Assembly (NCBI RefSeq): GCF_000002235.5
Contig: NW_022145609.1
Coordinates: forward strand, 31,039,301-31,103,300
From: Strongylocentrotus purpuratus
Taxonomy: Eukaryota > Echinodermata > Echinoidea > Camarodonta > Strongylocentrotidae
Direction of reading: 5' to 3'
Length of the DNA: 64,000 bases
Under the pieces are notes generated by a model. The model searched no databases and had not been told where the DNA came from. It worked only from the letters and a program-made list of their open reading frames with translations. Of this stretch, positions 42,201-53,019 are shown in pieces. Both the position numbers and the translations under genes were made by a program. Numbering within the stretch: position 1 is the stretch's first letter; each line of letters begins with the position of its first letter.

Positions 42201-45200
42201 TGGTCGCATGACTGTGGTGTGACAATTAAAGAAAACAAATCTTGAAATGGATGAAATAAATATATCTAAATATTGAAATTACCTTTGAAAGCTGGGTAAG
42301 TAAATCTCCGACATTTCTGAATGGTCCACAGTTATCCGTGGGATCAGGAAGCCACGTACTCTGTGAAATCAGATCACCGACGCATATGGCACGCCCGATT
42401 GGTTGGTCAGCTGTCAAACAAATTCACAACAATTTACTATCCCTATACCATTATTGATATTCATGAAATAAAGATTTGATAATTTTTTATGCGAAGTGTT
42501 TTGATAAAATAATATGAGTTATCATGACAAATGCGTATAATTAAAAAATACAAATATGTAACTGTAAAAACTTAATTTCTCTAATGTTCATTAAAATATC
42601 AATGCAAGTTCCTTCTGGGCAATTTTGGAGAATACGTCTTCTAGAGTGGCCCATTTGTTAATTTAGATCAATTAGACTCAGAATAACCGATTACATTTCA
42701 ATTTCCTAAAGGGAGAGATAGATTCAGGTAAAACGTGCATGAAAAGTATCCTAATTTACCGTTTGCTGTGTTGAATGGACATACTTCAGTTGAGTTCGCC
42801 AACGCTCCTTTCTCATCCTCTAGGAAATTGATTAGTCCAAAACGCGATGACATCCATGTCGTATTTTTACAGATCACTGGGATCCATGAATATAAGAAAA
42901 CAAAATAAATAAAGAGCAAGCACTTTACGTAGTACCATTTTCGTTTCTGATGAAATGAGACAGTTTGAGATCTGATGATGATCTTACATTTCTATTGAAA
43001 ACTATAATAAATTAATTCTAAAATACAGAAGCTGTTTTTATTCGATCAATATTATAAAGACTATAAACGTGCTTCAAAACTACATTCAATCAAAATCGAA
43101 AAACGAAACCGAGAATTATCGATGTTTTATCAATACTTAGTCACAATTATAAACAATAAATGACACATATTTGTAAAGCTGAGTATTTAAAATAAGACAA
43201 ATCGAGAATAATCACAAACTCACGTCTTGACAGGTCAATGGAAATGATCTCAACATCCATTTCAAGCCTGCTGGTAAACTTCGCTCCTATGACAGCAAAC
43301 CACATCTCATTGGAACCTACATAGACATCATCAGGAGCGTAGTGTGTAGATCCATGGATAGTTGTGATGACAGACTGTATGTCAGATGGATCGTTACCTG
43401 TTCCTATTTGGACTTCATCATCATAATAGAGATTCAAATATTTGAACACGATTCGAAATCCATACGTAGCATTTGTTTGTAGGAAGATAGTATTGTACAA
43501 TCGGCTTGTGTTAGAGAACGGTATGTAGATGACATGTGATTTGCTTTTCTGCAGATACGTCGCTGAATTATCTATAAGAAATCATTTTTTAAATGACAAG
43601 AAAGAATTGAAGACAAAAGAAAAAAAACGTAAGCAAAGAAATGAAAACGAAACTCCCACTAGAAAAAGTGATGTCACCTTTCCAGGCAGATCAACTGTTG
43701 GTTCAGATTAGTAACAGCTCAAGTTCTTTTTTCCATTGTTTACATAATATACCTGACTTAAAGAAATGCACAATACAGATTTTTAGATTACAGGTTTTCA
43801 TGTGACAATGTTTAACATTATGGGAAAAGACATCAATTTCTTTTAGGTAATCGTGAAAGCGTTGAGAAATTTGAATAAAAGGAAACATATGTTTACCACA
43901 TAGGAAAGATAATATCAAATTATTTTTGACTTACCACATGCTAATTCATCCTCATAATGATCGCAGTGGTAAAGCCCATCGCAAAGGAGAGTCGATGGCT
44001 TGATATTTTGGGGGCTCGAACATGTTAAGAAGGCTAAACAGAGAAAGTAAATTATAAAGAAAAAGTATAATTTTGGTAGCAAATAGTGATTTAAAATTTC
44101 ACAATTAATTGTGTTGGAACGTGGCAATTCTAAATTGAAGTTAAAACATTCGTTCTCCTATCACAAATCAAGTCAAGAAGAAAAAATAACACTAAAAATG
44201 TAGATTAATTCCCCTTCCCCCAACACACACACACACACACACACACAGAAATACCAACGACCCACCATATAGGTTCCTGTCCGGGGGTTGAAACCCAGAC
44301 CTTTCGTATCCCAACGATAAAACTGCTTCTCGTATTATCCCTTTTTATTGCTTGTTGTATGAACTCTGACGTTGTAAATAATGATTTGTTATTTTTTTCA
44401 AACAGACTCCGAACCGACTCCATATCACCGATTTCATTGGCGGATAAAGATAATCATGACGTAATTATTTGCTCGGTCCCAAGTCGGTCCGGAGTAAGTC
44501 TTGGTGTGACTAGAGTAAGAAGTACATTGAGCGATGCAATGATATCCAACATAAGCTATTTTATATTAAAATAAGACACGTCGATAATTATTACACACTT
44601 ACTTGATAAGTCAAAGGAAGTTATCGCAATGGCCTTACGAATACGATAAAAACTACCAGGACGATTAACATGGTGACCATTTGGTCCTATGCCAGCAAAC
44701 CACATCTCACTGGTATAAACATAGACATCATCAGGACGGTAGTTTATGTATCCATGAATAGTTGTGATGACAGACTGTGTGTCAGACGGATTATGCCCTG
44801 ACCCTATTTGGAATTGAACGCCATCAGAGAGATACAAATCTTGGAACACAATTAGAAATCCTTTCGTAGCTAACGTTCGAAACAAGTGTAATGTATAAAA
44901 TCGTATTCGGCCGTAGGAGGTGTCTGAGGAGAGGAAGAATGATCCGCCTTCCTGGAAAGTTGCTGAAAAAGACAAGATAGAAAGAAATGAGTAAAAACAA
45001 AAATTCACCGGTAGATGATTTTTTATCAGTACTTCAACGAGAGATTGGTAGATAAAGCTTCATTATCTTACACTGACAGCTAGTCTGCGAGCCTCCCCCG
45101 AAAAAACCCTCAATATTATTATCCATACGATTTGACCCCCTTAATTTACCAAGAAGAAAGATCATTCCCCACAAAAAAATTGTCGACCTGACCGTATCTA

Positions 45201-46985
45201 TCAGAGTTTCCGAAACAGAGCTCAAAGTCGGGTCTCTTTCAACCCATCTACCACATGCACGAAATTTCGCAAGGAGAAATTATGACTGGACATTACAAAC
45301 ACGAAAAAGCGACAAAATTTGTCCATCTGTTGATATCAAATGCCCCTTAATTTTTTTCTTTTAAATCACATGGACACAATTTGTATAAGAAAAATCTCTT
45401 TTCATTTCAAAATATAAAGACCAGCCTGTCCTAATATGCAGACATACTACTTCATATTGACAAAATTTGGTGCTTGAACCCGACTTCACGGGATCTCTTC
45501 AGTCGGTTGGGGGATTAACCCGACAGCTACAGTTAGCCTGCAACACTTTCTATCAATGAATTTGATGGTACTTTGAGCGTTAAAATCGTATGAGTGTAAC
45601 GGATGACTATTCAGGACCAGTCTTTGGCTTCCATCAAGTTGTGAAAAGTCGATGGAACAAAATTAGAAACCCTAGTAGGCCGGGAGCACACAAGTCAAAT
45701 ACATTAGGTCACTAAAATATCCAACAAAACTCTACGAGACAGACAATACAAGTCTTTTTTCAAAAGGATGAAGAAGTTTCACCGTTAAAATTCAAGACAC
45801 TAATGAATTCACAATTTCATAAAACAATGGAGAAGAATGTTAGAGAATGCGGGAAATATGGCCTTCTTTTCCGCATCCGCATTCCGACAAATTCTTTGTT
45901 CGTGTATCTTGGACCTGTTTCATAAAACCTTTCATCAAAAACAAGTTACTATAACTTTTAAAGGCTACTAATATTGTTGCATTTGATTGGCTGAGAGCAA
46001 ATTTTTCATAAAATTTCTAAGTTAGTTACTAATAACAAGATCTATAAAACAGACCCCTTGTGGTACTAACTACGAGGTGTGCTAATTGGGATTTCTTCAA
46101 AATTTGCCTATTAAAGGTGTATTCTATATTATGTATTTGATAATAGGCAGCGGAGCCTATTATGCGTCAGAACAATGTGATGTAGTCAAAAATAATGTCA
46201 GTATTAAAACTAAGGAGATATTCCAATACTTATACACGACGATTCATCCTCATAGTTGTCACAGTCGTAATATCTATCGCAAACCTTCGTCATTGACACG
46301 TTCATGTTCGATCCCGAACAAAGAAAGAAATCTAAAACCATAAAATGAACGATGAAGGTCATTATTTACTCACTTGTTATCATAATACTTCACTCACTTT
46401 TTTCATATTACATTTGGGGATTTGTTTCTTTTATTTCAAACAAACAAGATTCTTTTACAAAAGTAACGATATTATATTAATATTGATTGATGTTGATTCA
46501 TAGGCCTACTCTCACGTGCTCGGAACTGAAACTAACGTACTGTAAATTAATATAATATTCAAGTACCAATTGTCGATCTAAGTCTACGAGTATATTCAGT
46601 GCAAACCTTGTGACTATCCCCAAGACCTACACGACCAATTACAGGATAATGAACACAAAATCAAAAGAACATATTCGGCTGTTGAAACATATAAGCCCCT
46701 TTTCGTAAAAAGGCTGTAAACTGCGCCTGTTTTATTCCAATACAGAATTATTTAATAGTACACGTTTAATGTATGTGTTCTTGGAATTCTTAGTAGACAG
46801 TAAAATAAACATCTTAATTTACCCCAAAATTTGGGCCTATAAACATTGATAAACAGATATATTCTTAACCGGAATACTTGTTTCCAATGTTACTTACCCC
46901 CAACTGCATTGTGGATGAGGGATGTCATCCAAAGAATGAGGAGAAGCTTGACGACTGAGTGAGTTTTTTCGAAACACTTCTCCAT
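36019..46985 (-). CDS. Adhesion GPCR: SP-CUB-LDLa-CUB-HormR/GAIN-GPS-7TM (15 exons, about 983 aa)
   Basis: Exons in transcription order: 46985-46898, 44962-44603, 44033-43935, 43562-43224, 42876-42760, 42410-42283, 41881-41735, 41416-41240, 40978-40580, 40086-39880, 39186-39071, 38325-38051, 37352-37286, 36948-36720, 36222-36019. They total 2952 nt with continuous phase. Order: signal peptide (1-29), CUB-like (30-149), short LDLa (150-182), CUB-like (183-295), hormone-receptor-like (296-377), GAIN (378-633), GPS (634-687), seven helices, short tail. The GPS keeps C634, C649, C675, C677 and HL/T at 680-681, so autoproteolysis and a THFAVLMDMS tethered agonist are expected (family knowledge). 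It acts at the plasma membrane; the ligand is unknown. The 3' exon pattern, including the 67-bp TM4 exon, is typical of the family. It is convergent with the propeller/EGF/sushi receptor gene. Confidence 0.93.
36720..36948 (-). CDS. aGPCR exon 14: TM5 and TM6
   Basis: 229 bp, phase 2 in and phase 0 out. It begins LCFLQLLAQIGGLLIPMTII with the second-loop cysteine, continues LFNVVIFALVVRELM, and ends ICILLLLGLTYITGYFLMI. Confidence 0.92.
37286..37352 (-). CDS. aGPCR exon 13: TM4
   Basis: 67 bp, phase 1 in and phase 2 out. With the flanking codons it reads AWGIPAMIVIVTGGIARDKY. The GxPA.IV motif of TM4 and the 67-bp length are typical of adhesion GPCR genes. No open frame of useful length marks it; it is found by splice sites. 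Confidence 0.88.
38051..38325 (-). CDS. aGPCR exon 12: TM2 and TM3
   Basis: 275 bp, phase 2 in and phase 1 out. It reads QIIICLCLTLLCLYVSFIVM, CGCIAAFVHFFVLSSITWMG and VEGYTTYLIIVKMF. The family's WM.VEG..LY-type TM3 motif is present (here TTYL). Confidence 0.92.
38590..38878 (+). mobile_element. tRNA-derived SINE (tRNA-Ser-like head), antisense in an aGPCR intron
   Basis: The head has an A box gtggtcgagtggttt, an anticodon-like acttgaaattc and a B box ggttcgatcccc, closest to tRNA-Ser(UGA) by eye. The body contains gagcgctgtaacggcagc and the end gcgctatagaaatgcc followed by AT-rich attattaatt. Polymerase III promoter boxes are conserved. It is probably one of many genomic copies (inference). 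Confidence 0.78.
39071..39186 (-). CDS. aGPCR exon 11: TM1
   Basis: 116 bp, phase 0 in and phase 2 out. It reads DMSIEERSFEQAHTVLTYIG and then ILIVSLLVTLAIYISNR, the linker and first transmembrane helix. Confidence 0.87.
39880..40086 (-). CDS. aGPCR exon 10: GPS motif
   Basis: 207 bp, phase 0 at both ends. It reads CSYWDIGYGDWSQEGCQLL and CGCNHLTHFAVLM. All four GPS cysteines and two tryptophans are present, and the HLT cleavage triad is intact, so the receptor should self-cleave between Leu680 and Thr681. Confidence 0.92.
40580..40978 (-). CDS. aGPCR exon 9: GAIN subdomain B
   Basis: 399 bp, phase 0 at both ends. It reads VQSVHTDDISNGLVLSLARD, VRVTFNVFSTPALFISNSL and VISLSIGDEKIENLTEPIKF. 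The last motif is the conserved strand (L.EPI.F.F) leading to the GPS. Confidence 0.82.
41240..41416 (-). CDS. aGPCR exon 8: GAIN domain
   Basis: 177 bp, phase 0 at both ends. It reads VTESIVAIVNNIAQVDTETL and DVINVFEQQIKSVPVEDGDN, a typical GAIN helix-to-strand transition. Confidence 0.78.
41735..41881 (-). CDS. aGPCR exon 7: GAIN domain, helical part
   Basis: 147 bp, phase 0 at both ends. It reads VIVSDENVAKLSEDVSLVSS and then NINDISSDDIFSIANIISN. This is helical GAIN subdomain A sequence. An alternative acceptor 14 bp further in would break phase with exon 6, so 41881 is preferred. Confidence 0.75.
42283..42410 (-). CDS. aGPCR exon 6: end of hormone-receptor-like region
   Basis: 128 bp, phase 1 in and phase 0 out. 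It reads DQPIGRAICVGDLISQSTWL, then PDPTDNCGPF, then VGDLLTQLSK. The R.IC..G...STWL.PD...C part matches the HormR consensus end; the remainder begins the GAIN helices. Confidence 0.78.
42760..42876 (-). CDS. aGPCR exon 5: start of hormone-receptor-like region
   Basis: 117 bp, phase 1 at both ends. It reads ICKNTTWMSSRFGLINF and ANSTEVCPFNTAN. With exon 6 it resembles the HormR layout (W, then CP, then R.C and W..P...C), though weakly. Confidence 0.75.
43085..43185 (-). mobile_element. Repeat family 4 fragment in an aGPCR intron
   Basis: Reverse complement of the acaaatatgtgtcatttatt to cgataattctcggtttcg section seen at 15843-15915. It lies just downstream of aGPCR exon 4, in the following intron. 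Confidence 0.55.
43224..43562 (-). CDS. aGPCR exon 4: CUB-like domain 2
   Basis: 339 bp, phase 1 at both ends. Motifs are TYLQKSKSHVIYIPFS, EVQIGTGNDPSDIQSVITT and PDDVYVGSNEMWFAVIG. It shares the IGxG..PSD.QSVITTIHG core with exon 2, pointing to exon duplication, and it also lacks the typical cysteines. Confidence 0.85.
43935..44033 (-). CDS. aGPCR exon 3: short LDLa-like module
   Basis: 99 bp, phase 1 at both ends. It reads FLTCSSPQNIKPSTLLCDGL and then YHCDHYEDELAC. The calcium-site end (CDG..HCDHYEDE..C) is intact, but only four of the usual six cysteines are present, so the N-terminal half is reduced. Confidence 0.8.
44603..44962 (-). CDS. aGPCR exon 2: CUB-like domain 1
   Basis: 360 bp, phase 1 at both ends. 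Motifs are FQEGGSFFLSSDTSYG, VQFQIGSGHNPSDTQSVITT and PDDVYVYTSEMWFAGIG. The CUB pattern (acidic IGxG turn, MWF strand) is clear, but the usual disulphide cysteines are missing. It is closely similar to exon 4. Confidence 0.85.
45911..46055. mobile_element. Small MITE in the first aGPCR intron
   Basis: The left end GGACCTGTTTCATAAAA and right end ATCTATAAAACAGACCCC are imperfect inverted repeats. The interior has matched agttactataac and gttactaataac segments. It is 145 bp and non-coding. Confidence 0.55.
46234..46320 (-). pseudogene. Decayed LDLa exon in the first aGPCR intron
   Basis: The minus strand reads VCDRYYDCDNYEDESSC, clearly like the LDLa exon 3 (LLCDGLYHCDHYEDELAC). The donor position has ATAAGT where exon 3 has GTAAGT, so normal splicing should fail. 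It implies an ancestral LDLa-CUB-LDLa-CUB order. It could still be used through another donor. Confidence 0.6.
46898..46985 (-). CDS. aGPCR exon 1: start codon and signal peptide
   Basis: ATG at 46985, reading MEKCFEKTHSVVKLLLILWM and then TSLIHNAVG, a charged start followed by a hydrophobic core and small residues. The donor gtaagt is at phase 1, matching the CUB exon at 44962. This start is chosen because of the signal peptide and the phase. TA and TAA microsatellites lie just upstream. Confidence 0.82.
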
Positions 46986-47057
46986 TTTTATTCCGTTCAC
47001 GCCACTGCGATTTAATTTTTTTTAAACTGATGATGTAATACGACACAAATATTTGTA

Positions 47058-47087
47058 ATATATATATATATATATATAATAATAATA

Positions 47088-47150
<63 letters not shown>

Positions 47151-47151
47151 G
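47058..47151. repeat. (TA)n and (TAA)n microsatellite
   Basis: TA repeats run into more than 20 TAA/AAT triplets. The adjoining 47152-47240, read in reverse, has gcgctttgaatcccct and gtgctatataaattcccg, like the 3' end of a LINE/SINE whose tail is the triplet tract. Confidence 0.75.
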
Positions 47152-47683
47152 GTAAAATGAAAAATACAATGATGTTAGTACGGGAATTTATATAGCACAT
47201 TTTTCAGGGGATTCAAAGCGCTATTCCTTAGTCAATCAATAAAATAAAAAGATAAATTCTAGAGGTATGATTTCAGAAGGTTTTTGAAGCAGTGCCGAAT
47301 ATAATCCAGGGTTTATTCCATAGGCGTTGGGCAAAGGATAGAATGGGTTTGAATCCAGCCTGATAATATAGGTCAAGATATGCTTTTGAAAAAAGTAAAA
47401 TAAACTCATCAGCATGTACGGAAATACATATAATAAGAAAAACAGCAGCAAATATTCATCATATGGAAACGTTTGCTTGTATGTGTCTCATAAAAGAAGT
47501 TCACCACAAACTGACTCCCACACGGTGTTGAGTGCTCAGGGGTCACAGGCCACTGGCTTCATCGGGCAGGTAGTTCCATTATGTGAATGGGTAAATTAAC
47601 TATTACAAAATGAGGGGACACATTAAATTGTACAATAGGGACACACGTTGCAGAACATACTCTTTTATTGACTTACTCACTAC

Positions 47684-47977
47684 ATGAAACTATAAAACTA
47701 AAATGCATTTTGTATTCTAACAATAGGAGTACAAATAATAATAACAGGTGAATGAAATGCATAAACACCACAAACACCTGGGGAGGAAGCATTCATAAAT
47801 TTGAATACATATAGTTGATAAACGACTCCGATGAAACTATAAAACTAAAATAAAATTTGCGTTCTGGCAATTGGAGTAAGAATGATAGCAGGTGAATGAA
47901 ATGCTTCAACAACAGAAACACCTTGGAAGCTAGGAAGCATCCATAAATTTGAATAATTTAGTTGATAAACGACTCCG
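47684..47977 (+). repeat. Direct tandem duplication, two 147-bp units
   Basis: Units start at 47684 and 47831 with atgaaactataaaactaaaa and end gttgataaacgactccg. They differ by scattered substitutions and small indels. Non-coding. Confidence 0.75.
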
Positions 47978-50900
47978 CATGTGGACGTTTGGTGGAGCAG
48001 AAAGCATTGGATTATTAACAACACGAACCCATTTAACAGAATGTCGGAACGTAAATTAAATTTGGCGCGGTTGGAAAATGCATCTTTCTACCCTGCGACT
48101 TTTATGGTACGAGCCAGTAAATTAAAACAGTAAAATGGATCTTATTTTAAAATTACTCATTAAATAAAACCCAAAACTTCAGTGATATCAGAAAAAATAT
48201 GTTATATCTTACTAATAATTAAAAAAGATGTATAAACATTGTGAAAGTGTCGCATTTTACGATAAAAAGACACCGATTTAGCGAAGATGACGTCATTAGT
48301 GCGCTTGCATCAGGGAATTCAAGGTCAAAAGGTCAATTCAGACGCTGATAAGTTAATGGTCGAGCCTTTTTGTTTCCTTTATTCCGACAAAATTATACAA
48401 TCAATCAAAACAAGTTTGATACCAGGAGAAAGCTAACGATAAGTATTTTCATTAACCGCTTGCCCCAAAGTCGCTTGACCACAGTGAAATGAGTGAGAGC
48501 TTGCGAGAGCGGCCAAAGTGTGATTGAAACTCGCTGTTTGCTCTTCTCCAACGCAAAAAGACACGACATTGTGCTGGATAAATGTATTTTTTCCGACAAA
48601 AGTACAGAAAATTTGCATATGGTCTTTTTATATTATAATTTATGAAATGTTACCCGAGTGAATTCCGGGCGCCCCAATGCTGGAAAGAAACGCACATTTT
48701 AGAAAACTTCACTTTTTCATGGAAAAATGCTTGTTTTATGCACACAGGTCAGATTGAGCGGATGATACAACGTTTCCATATGTTCCTACACGAACACTCT
48801 TACTTCCCCTCCCCGATACACCATTTCCGCACACCCGGTTCACCCGATGGCATACACCCTGCAACATAGTGGAACATTCTAGTTTGGTAATGACGTCGAA
48901 CTAGCTACGTTTGTGCTGGCAATCATCCAGCGAGCAAAAATGTGACAACCGGAGCAATATGCTGGGGTGAATCGGTAGCCCGACCACAGCCCGAACTCAG
49001 CGAAAGTTCCTCATGCACTAAAAGTGCTACGGTGTGTCTGCATGCTCCCAAATCCGTACGGAGGCGGTACTCACCACGTACGCGTACCCAAATTTTGCCC
49101 ACGTTTTTGCACGTAGACAGCACGCACTTGCAAGTACGGCGGGTTATGACCACCGCATTAAAGTCTTTGTTAAGTTATGAATTTTTGATCGTGAGATGTT
49201 CAGTAAGCAAATGAAAGAGTACCTTATAAGGCCTAAACTGTTTTCTTGAGAAAACAAATATTGTGGCATCAAAAACTGAGAAATATCAGCCCGAAGAGGG
49301 AAAAAACAAAAAAAGATACATCTTTTTGTTTAAAGGCTTAATGATTAGTAACAAATTGGTGATATTTCTTTTCCATCGGATTCTGTTCAAACTTTGCAAT
49401 CTTTTTCTCTTATGATCTTTTTTTTATCAAAACCAACCAAATCAGGGTGGATTCCACTTGTTTCCTTTTTTGTCTGACTCGTAAATAATAAATAATGTGA
49501 ACATTACAGGAGATAATTCGAGGGGTTATCCAGTGAAAACTTAAAATACTAAAATGTTGTTTAAACACTTAATAAGACAAAAACAAAATTAGGTTGTGTA
49601 ACCTGTCTTTTCACATTCAGCATCTCAACGGCTCAACCCCCTCCCCTTTCTCTTCCTCCACTACCACTATGTTGTATTGCGGCAGGGGACGGCTTTGCAT
49701 TCTTAGCGTCGCCTTTCGATAAATTATACGTATATTCTATTTCGCGAAGTCGTAGTAATTTGAGACTTTGCAATTAAGAGAATATTCGATCACACAGGCA
49801 AATACAATTTCTGAGCTTTATATTTACCAATTCTCTTCTCTCGTATGAGGGTTATAGCAGGACTAAATCATTTACATGTTTCCCCTTCTAATTTTAGGAA
49901 ACAAACCTCTCAGATTATGTTATTTAGAAGTTTTACATATCTTCTACATGTACATTGTAATTTATATTCTGCGAGGGAGCGTAGCAACAGAGAAAGAAGA
50001 TGTTCTAGCCTTAACTCATTATTCACTACATGATGCATGTGTTGTTGTTTTTTTTGTGTGTCTTCCTTTTTACTGCAATTTCCTGGCTGGACGCCCCTGC
50101 TTGCAGTATTATACATTTCCTTCCTCATTGTTAATTATTGGATAAGCCTTTGGTAAAAGGGGCTGGTAGGAGTATGAAAAAAGCTCCAATCCTCTCGTAG
50201 GAAAATCGTGATTAGACAAATATGTATTCTGCCTTAAAACGATAAATATACAGGATTGAAATAACTGAGAAAAATCAGCCATTTAGACGCTTTAAAAGAC
50301 AGTCTCTTTTAATGATGTAAATGAAAAACAAATTATAGTACATTTGTATGTGGAATATAATTTTGCTCTCCTCTCTATTTTCTTCTTTCTTTGGGGTCTT
50401 TTCCCTCTTTCTTTCTAATTTCCCTTTTCTTTTCTTTGTTTCCTTGTTTTATGACGTGGAAAATGTTTGGGGGCAGTAGCCCCCAAGGCCCCCCCCCCCC
50501 AAAAAAAAAAAACATTTAACAAACAAAATACATGTAATTCAAAACAAATCTAAAAAACGGTTTAAATTTGTTTTTATTTTTTTTAAATGCCGACCATAGA
50601 TTTTCAGATTTTGGGGTCGGTCGCAAAGGGCAATACAACAAGTTTTTATTTTAGGCCTTATGTCTGACTTTATGTATGTTTGATTCCATTTTTATTTGTA
50701 TTGTTATTAATATGTTTGCATGATTTACTGAATAAAGAACAGATTTATAATTTGTGTTTTATTATAAGTTTTGGTTGGTAATTTTTAATCAGACAATGGT
50801 GCGCTTAGAAACACCTGTATTAAGCGCCTAATAAATGTTGTGTATTATTATTGTTTTTATTGTCAGCAGTCAATAAAAGAAAATCCATGTGGCAATTAGG

Positions 50901-51289
50901 TTCACACGAGAGTCCGTAATATTAAAATGTCGCTCATGGTTTTCAGGCGCGGATCCAGGACTTCTTAGGGGGGGCCCACTTTTTTTTTTTTTTTTGGTCC
51001 AAAAAAAATCGTAACGACTCAGCCAGCCGCTAAATAAGCGGGGGGCGGGGGGAGGGAAGAGGACACTATTTTTTTTTTTGGTCTCAAAATTTGAAAATTT
51101 GACACTTTGTTCCGTTTGGGGGGGGTGAGGTCATCTTTTTTAGGTCAGCCATTGGCATATTTTGTTTAATTTTTTTTTTTTTATTTAAAAAAAAAAATAC
51201 ACAAAATACACACATAAAAAACCGAAGGGGGGAGGGTCAACCCCCTAACCCACTCTCCCCCCCCCCCCCCTTCCGTACGTGCCTACTCG

Positions 51290-52015
51290 TCTGAATATAG
51301 TTTTTCCCCTCCCGCGCGAAGCGCGGAAGCTTTTACGTTTTATTAAATCATTAGAAAAAGAAGACGATTCGTTGTACAGTTTTTTACTCTTAATCCTCGT
51401 CTTAATTCATCCCCCTCTCCCGCGCAAAGCTCGGAAGCTTTTACGTTTTATTAAATTATTAGAGAAAGAAGACGATTCGTTGTACCGTTCTCGACTCTTA
51501 ATCCTCATCTGAATTCAGTTTTCCCCTCCTCCCTCCCGCGCGAAGCGCGGAAGCTAGTACGTTTCATTAAGTCATTAGAGAAAGAAGACGTTTCGTTGTA
51601 CCGTTCTCGAGAATAATCCTCGTCTGAATACAGCTTTTACGTTTCATTAAATCATTAGCGAAATAAAACGATTCGTTGTACCGCTATGACTTTTAATCCT
51701 TGTCTAAATTCAGTTTCCCCCTCCCCCTCCCACGCGAAGCGCGGAAGCTTTTACGTTTCATTAAATCATTAAAGAAAGAAGACGATTCGTTGTACCGTTC
51801 TCGACTCTTAATCCTTGTCTAAATTCAGTTTTCCCTCCGCTTCGACGTTTCATTAAATTTTTAGAGAATGAAGACGATTCGTTGTTCCGCTCTCGAAAAT
51901 AATTTAGTTTCCCCCACCCGCGCAAAGCGCGGAAGTTTTGACGTTTCATTAATTCATTAGAGAAAAAAGACGATTCGTTGTACCGTTCTCGACTCTTAAT
52001 CCTTGTCTGAATTTC
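51290..52015 (+). repeat. Tandem array of about seven units of roughly 110 bp
   Basis: Each unit holds cccgcgcgaagcgcggaagc, then acgtttcattaaatcatta, gaagacgattcgttgtacc and cgactcttaatcct. Units vary in length and some lack the GC-rich palindrome gcgcgaagcgcgg. Non-coding. Confidence 0.8.
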
Positions 52016-52154
52016 AAATATGTTCTTTGTCTATTCCCTTTTCTTCCTACGTCCTCTTCCTTTACACTCCTCTTTTTTTTGGCCGGCGTTTATTGGGGGA
52101 CCACCCCACCGCCCCCTGGCTACGCGCCTGCTGTCAGATGAACATATGTTGATA

Positions 52155-52745
52155 CCTTGTCCGCCCCGGAAGCTCAGGGGTATAAGGTTTTAATTTAAGG
52201 TCAGATAAGCATTCAGGGGTCCGCCTTAGCGCCCTAGACGGGGTCCAGGGGGCAGAGCCCCGGAAGTTGAGGAGTTTAGGCATTTAATTACGGTCAGATG
52301 AGCATTATTTTGATACCTAATTGTTACAATGGCAGGTCACTAATTGGCTTGGGGTTCAGGGGGCGGAGCCCCGGAATCTCAAGGGTTTTAGGCACTCAAT
52401 TACGGTCAGATGAGTATCGAGGGGCCCGCCTAAGGGCTCTTGGTTGGGTCCAGGGGGCAAAGCCCCCAGAAGCTCAGGGGTTTTAGGCGTTTAATTACGG
52501 TCAGATGAGCATTTTTGATACCTTATTATTTGTGACACTAGCAGGACACTATTTGGCGTGGGGTCCAGGGCCAGAGCCTCCAGAAATCAGGGGTTTTAGG
52601 CATTAAATGACCGTCATATGAGCATCTAAGGGCCAGCCTTAGGGCCCAAGGTGGAATCCAGGGGGCAGAGCCCTTAGGATTTTAGGCATTAATTTTAATC
52701 ATGGTCAGATGAGCATATTTTGATACCCCATTATAATGTGACACT
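52155..52745 (+). repeat. Tandem array of five or six units of roughly 110-120 bp
   Basis: Each unit contains gggtccagggggcagagccc, then aggggttttaggcatttaat and tacggtcagatgagcat. Alternate units add a ttgatacc..ttgtgacactggcag section, giving a longer period of about 225 bp. Confidence 0.75.
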
Positions 52746-53019
52746 GGCAGTTATTACTATTTTTTCTTTCTCGCTCTCTTTCTTTCTATTTCTCTTTAAT
52801 ATACTTTTTCAAAGAAAGTGTGGGGGAGGGGCTCGAGGATCCCGATCCCCGCCGTTCCGCGTGCCCTGATACATGTAGGCATCTCAAGAAGCATTTTCTG
52901 GCCTGGCTGTAAATCTAGGAATTTGTCATTTTCCAACAAACGCATGAAGTGAGGAAAATTATCTCATTTCAGCATTATTTGTTAACCACCGTTATGGAAT
53001 TATAAATAAACCACGTTTG

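Larger units (their letters stand above)
46986..50943. other. Upstream region of the aGPCR; no further gene recognised
   Basis: It holds the 5' flank of the aGPCR (no TATA box recognised), a minus-strand LINE/SINE-like tail with (TAA)n at 47058-47240, a direct duplication at 47684-47977, and a CpG-richer section at about 48880-49190 whose short frames match nothing I know. Near 50790-50850 another gcgc-rich retroelement-type tail ends in TTA repeats. Confidence 0.5.

Noticed and set aside
46894-47200. Poly-Leu and poly-Ile frames near the aGPCR start
   Set aside because: (TAA)n/(TA)n microsatellite; the real first exon reads in a different frame from 46985.
48923-49214. Frames of 76-90 codons on both strands in a CpG-richer segment
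   Set aside because: No family recognised, no splice context, and both strands are open together, which is typical of GC-richer non-coding DNA.
51290-52015. CRISPR-like regular spacing
   Set aside because: The units are contiguous 110-bp satellites without short identical repeats and unique spacers, and the DNA is eukaryotic.
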